This document shows positions 12,754 through 12,905 of a DNA stretch of 12,905 nucleotides, one piece after another. The stretch spans positions 1 through 12,905 of the forward strand of contig CAIKFN010000064.1 of assembly GCA_903826715.1 (NCBI GenBank), given 5' to 3'. This stretch comes from an uncultured Actinomycetes bacterium (lineage in GTDB: Bacteria; Actinomycetota; Acidimicrobiia; Acidimicrobiales; RAAP-2). Under the pieces are notes generated by a model, which searched no databases, was not told the DNA's origin, and saw only the letters and a list, made by a program, of their open reading frames with translations. The translations under genes were made by a program, and so were the position numbers. Within the stretch, counting starts at the first letter, position 1; each line of letters opens with the position of its first letter.

Positions 12754-12905
12754 ATGGCACGCCTAGCCGTTATCTCGTATCACACCTCTCCACTAGCTCA
12801 ACCCGGCACGGGCGACGGCGGTGGAATGAATGTCTACGTCCGCGAACTCTCTAGCGCGCTTGCTCGACTTGGCAATGAAGTTGACGTCTATACCCGTCGT
12901 GACAA
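12754..12905 (+). CDS. mshA: D-inositol-3-phosphate glycosyltransferase MshA, N-terminal part
   Basis: This gene runs off the right edge; 50 codons are visible. MshA is a GT4 (GT-B fold) enzyme that transfers GlcNAc from UDP-GlcNAc to 1L-inositol-1-phosphate, the first step of mycothiol synthesis. The visible part contains the family N-terminus: a first beta strand RLAVISYHTSPLAQPG, the nucleotide-loop glycines GTGDGGGMNVYV, and the helix RELSSALARLG followed by EVDVYTRR. HTSPLAQPGTGD..GGMNVYV is close to the actinobacterial MshA consensus and unlike generic GT4 enzymes. The thiol-protection role fits the oxidative-defence genes just upstream. The ATG at 12754 is set by the -10 box TAGGAT at leaderless spacing. 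Confidence 0.9.
   Translation, partial: MARLAVISYHTSPLAQPGTGDGGGMNVYVRELSSALARLGNEVDVYTRRD

Overview
The window looks like chromosome from an aquatic or soil actinobacterium with roughly balanced GC. The right end opens into mshA, the first enzyme of mycothiol synthesis, which is a hallmark of Actinobacteria. Next to it is a nickel superoxide dismutase with its dedicated maturation protease. Many genes carry a TAnnnT -10 box exactly 12 to 7 bases before the start codon, the usual signature of leaderless mRNAs in Actinobacteria. I cannot place it further. Acidimicrobiia or a planktonic actinobacterial lineage would fit, but that is a guess. No phage, transposon or CRISPR signal was seen; the window reads as compact housekeeping DNA.

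Layout. At 1-489 (-) is the N-terminal part of a DHA2-type MFS exporter, divergent from ettA, an ABC-F translation factor (570-2246, +). At 2285-4272 (+) kynA and kynU, overlapping by 4 bases, encode the oxygenase and hydrolase steps from tryptophan to anthranilate; no kynurenine formamidase is present. Their end abuts, with no base between the stop codons, the end of convergent purU (4273-5121, -). Behind purU lies hbd (5298-6152, -), a 3-hydroxyacyl-CoA dehydrogenase, which is divergent from ppa, inorganic pyrophosphatase (6273-6755, +). From 6792 to 10478 (+) run a small unknown protein, a four-helix membrane protein, two short-chain dehydrogenases and an MFS transporter. At 10483-11429 (-) is a coupled pair, an unknown protein plus a nucleotidyltransferase-fold protein, which resembles a toxin-antitoxin arrangement. 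Then come tRNA-Lys(TTT) (-), a DksA-like zinc-finger protein (+), sodN (-) divergent from sodX (+), and the start of mshA (+).

Most unusual signal. Two genes, the small protein at 6792 and the MFS transporter at 9312, have convincing coding sequence well upstream of any in-frame ATG, GTG or TTG. In both, a TAGnGT box lies 12 to 7 bases before an in-frame ATC codon. This is the geometry that marks the leaderless ATG/GTG starts of MFS1, purU, SDR1, the 11429 gene, the DksA-like gene and mshA elsewhere in the window. I infer leaderless AUC start codons. In both cases the -10 box sits inside or against a hairpin that follows the stop codon of the preceding gene, so the end of one transcript and the start of the next appear to share the same bases.

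Terminators are of two kinds. There is one classical bidirectional hairpin with T-rich flanks (11851-11883). Several others are strong inverted repeats with no T-tract, notably 9283-9329 and 11482-11511.
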